A stretch of DNA of 64,000 nt from Flagellimonas oceani (lineage in GTDB: Bacteria; Bacteroidota; Bacteroidia; Flavobacteriales; Flavobacteriaceae), in NCBI RefSeq assembly GCF_011068285.1, contig NZ_CP049616.1, forward strand, positions 972,501 to 1,036,500. Direction: 5' to 3'. This document shows positions 63,160 to 64,000 of this stretch, piece after piece. The stretch's first letter is position 1; the number at the start of each line of letters is the position of its first letter. The translations under genes were made by a program, and so were the position numbers. The notes below the pieces were generated by a model. It ran no database searches, was not told the origin of the DNA, and worked only from the letters and a program-made list of their open reading frames with translations.

Positions 63160-64000
63160 CTAACCTTTTAATAAAATAACGTTAAACGTTGAGCCTTCCA
63201 ACGGTTTGCTTTCCACGGTAATTTTACCGCCCATGGACTCGATTTGATTTTTGGTGATAAAAAGTCCAATCCCTCGGGCATCTTCATTTTTATGGAATGT
63301 TTTGTACATACCGAACAATTTCTCGCCATGTTTTTTCAGGTCGATTCCCAATCCATTGTCCTTGACCTGTAAGATGATGTTTTTATTCTTTTCGAAGGAT
63401 TTTATATCAATTTTAGCCTGTTTTTTGTCCGGATCCTTATACTTAATGGCATTGGACACCAAGTTGAGCACAATACTCTCCAGATAGGCCAAAACCCCTT
63501 TCACTTCAAATTCCTTCGGGACATCCACGGTCAATTGGATATTATTTTTATCAATTAGGGCCTGAATGTCCATCAGCACTTTTTTTACAATATAGGATAG
63601 TTGTATGGACTTTAACTGTTCATCCGCCCTCAGTTTTACTTGGACAACCTCGTTAAGGTGCGATATGGTCTGGTTTAAACCATCGGAAGCCCTGCCCAAC
63701 ATCGTCAGACTATCTTTTCTTTCCTCTTCTCCCAAGGTTTCGTCCGTTAAAAAGCTTGTGATCATGGTCAAATTGGCAGCATGGGAGCGTAAGTTGTGGG
63801 ATACAATATGGGCAAAATTCAGCAAGCTGTTGTTTTGATTGGAGGATAGTTCCAACAGCTCTTTTTGCTTGGTTTCGTATTTTATCCTTTCGGAAATATC
63901 CACGATTTGGGAAATAAAGTGGGAAATATCACCATCAATGTTTCTGGCAGCTGTTACCGTTAAAATTACGTAGACTGGGTTGCCCCTCTTGTTAAGGTAC
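63160..64000 (-). CDS. PAS sensor histidine kinase, C-terminal part (N-terminus outside the window)
   Basis: The frame remains open to the window edge (position 64000); the GTG at 63903 is internal. The visible part starts with the end of a PAS domain ([20 protein letters not shown] and a PAC-like [14 protein letters not shown]), then the H-box [19 protein letters not shown] and ATPase boxes ([33 protein letters not shown]). The end [17 protein letters not shown] is typical. Single PAS kinases of this type are abundant in Flavobacteriaceae; the partner is not visible. Confidence 0.9.
   Translation of the reverse strand, partial: YLNKRGNPVYVILTVTAARNIDGDISHFISQIVDISERIKYETKQKELLELSSNQNNSLLNFAHIVSHNLRSHAANLTMITSFLTDETLGEEERKDSLTMLGRASDGLNQTISHLNEVVQVKLRADEQLKSIQLSYIVKKVLMDIQALIDKNNIQLTVDVPKEFEVKGVLAYLESIVLNLVSNAIKYKDPDKKQAKIDIKSFEKNKNIILQVKDNGLGIDLKKHGEKLFGMYKTFHKNEDARGIGLFITKNQIESMGGKITVESKPLEGSTFNVILLKG

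Noticed and set aside
1..64000. Search for tRNA, rRNA, CRISPR arrays and insertion sequences
   Set aside because: No cloverleaf with a GGTTCRA-type T arm, no regularly spaced repeats, and no transposase or integrase frame was recognised by reading; a tRNAscan or ISfinder search could still find something degenerate.

Overview
The window looks like chromosome from a member of the Bacteroidota, most likely a marine Flavobacteriaceae (Muricauda/Arenibacter/Maribacter-like; the genus is inference). The reasons are a SusD-family lipoprotein fragment, a TlpA/DUF4369 thioredoxin protein, DUF2807 and DUF4202 proteins, LytS/LytR and TPR-LuxR regulators, and -7 promoter elements of the Bacteroidota type TAnnTTTG. 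I saw no rRNA, tRNA, CRISPR array, complete insertion sequence or phage gene.

Layout. (1) 1-9.3 kb, plus strand: end of a SusD gene, a secreted MORN-repeat protein, a TlpA-like thioredoxin protein, an M16 zinc peptidase, a stand-alone nDsbD-like domain followed by full-length DsbD, and a class-V aminotransferase. This is an envelope uptake, proteolysis and redox block. (2) 9.3-20.7 kb: a minus-strand block bounded by AT-rich gene-free stretches. It holds an MFS exporter, a MhqD-like esterase, a GreA-like protein, a MhqO-like ring-cleaving dioxygenase, a Crp/Fnr regulator, a DJ-1/PfpI protein, a YgiN-like monooxygenase, a GlcG/HbpS-like protein, an SDR, Dps, an aldehyde dehydrogenase and an NAD(P)-binding protein. 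It reads as a detoxification locus for quinones, aldehydes and oxidants. (3) 20.7-25.6 kb: a LytS/LytR two-component pair, two small envelope genes, and a haloalkane dehalogenase/epoxide hydrolase-like lipoprotein beside a TetR regulator; the same palindrome precedes both of these last two genes.

(4) 26.9-42.5 kb: a complete assimilatory nitrate locus. The minus-strand operon is nirB, nirD, DUF4202, a NarX-like histidine kinase and a DUF7009-like protein. The plus-strand units are SUMT (siroheme synthesis), narK, an outer-membrane porin, a NarL-type response regulator, a nitrate reductase fused to a NirB-like FAD/[2Fe-2S] reductase, and an unusual sulfite-reductase-like/rubredoxin fusion. A TACGTA box recurs in four of its intergenic regions. 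At nirB, narK and nasA the box starts 14 nt before a -7-like element, which makes a shared regulon controlled by the local NarX/NarL pair plausible.

(5) 42.6-57.3 kb: a stress-response island with TerC, CsbD, a DUF7218-like protein, an AI-2E-type membrane protein, a nitroreductase, a PA2169-type four-helix protein, two paralogous AraC regulators, an HTH protein with a receiver-only response regulator, a PAS histidine kinase, a Gsp26-like flavin protein, a SYLF-domain protein, a DUF2807 protein and a sterol desaturase-like hydroxylase. A bipartite motif with fixed spacing occurs in two of its divergent promoter regions. (6) 57.5-64 kb, minus strand: a TPR-LuxR regulator, an ArsR regulator with a luciferase-like oxidoreductase, a Tat-exported Gfo/Idh/MocA oxidoreductase, a TolB-like propeller protein, and a PAS histidine kinase cut by the window edge.

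The most notable items are the nitrate-locus promoter architecture, the sulfite-reductase-like/rubredoxin fusion, the bipartite AraC-linked motif, the TetR operator pair, and a diverged noncoding sequence shared by the three long gene-free stretches.
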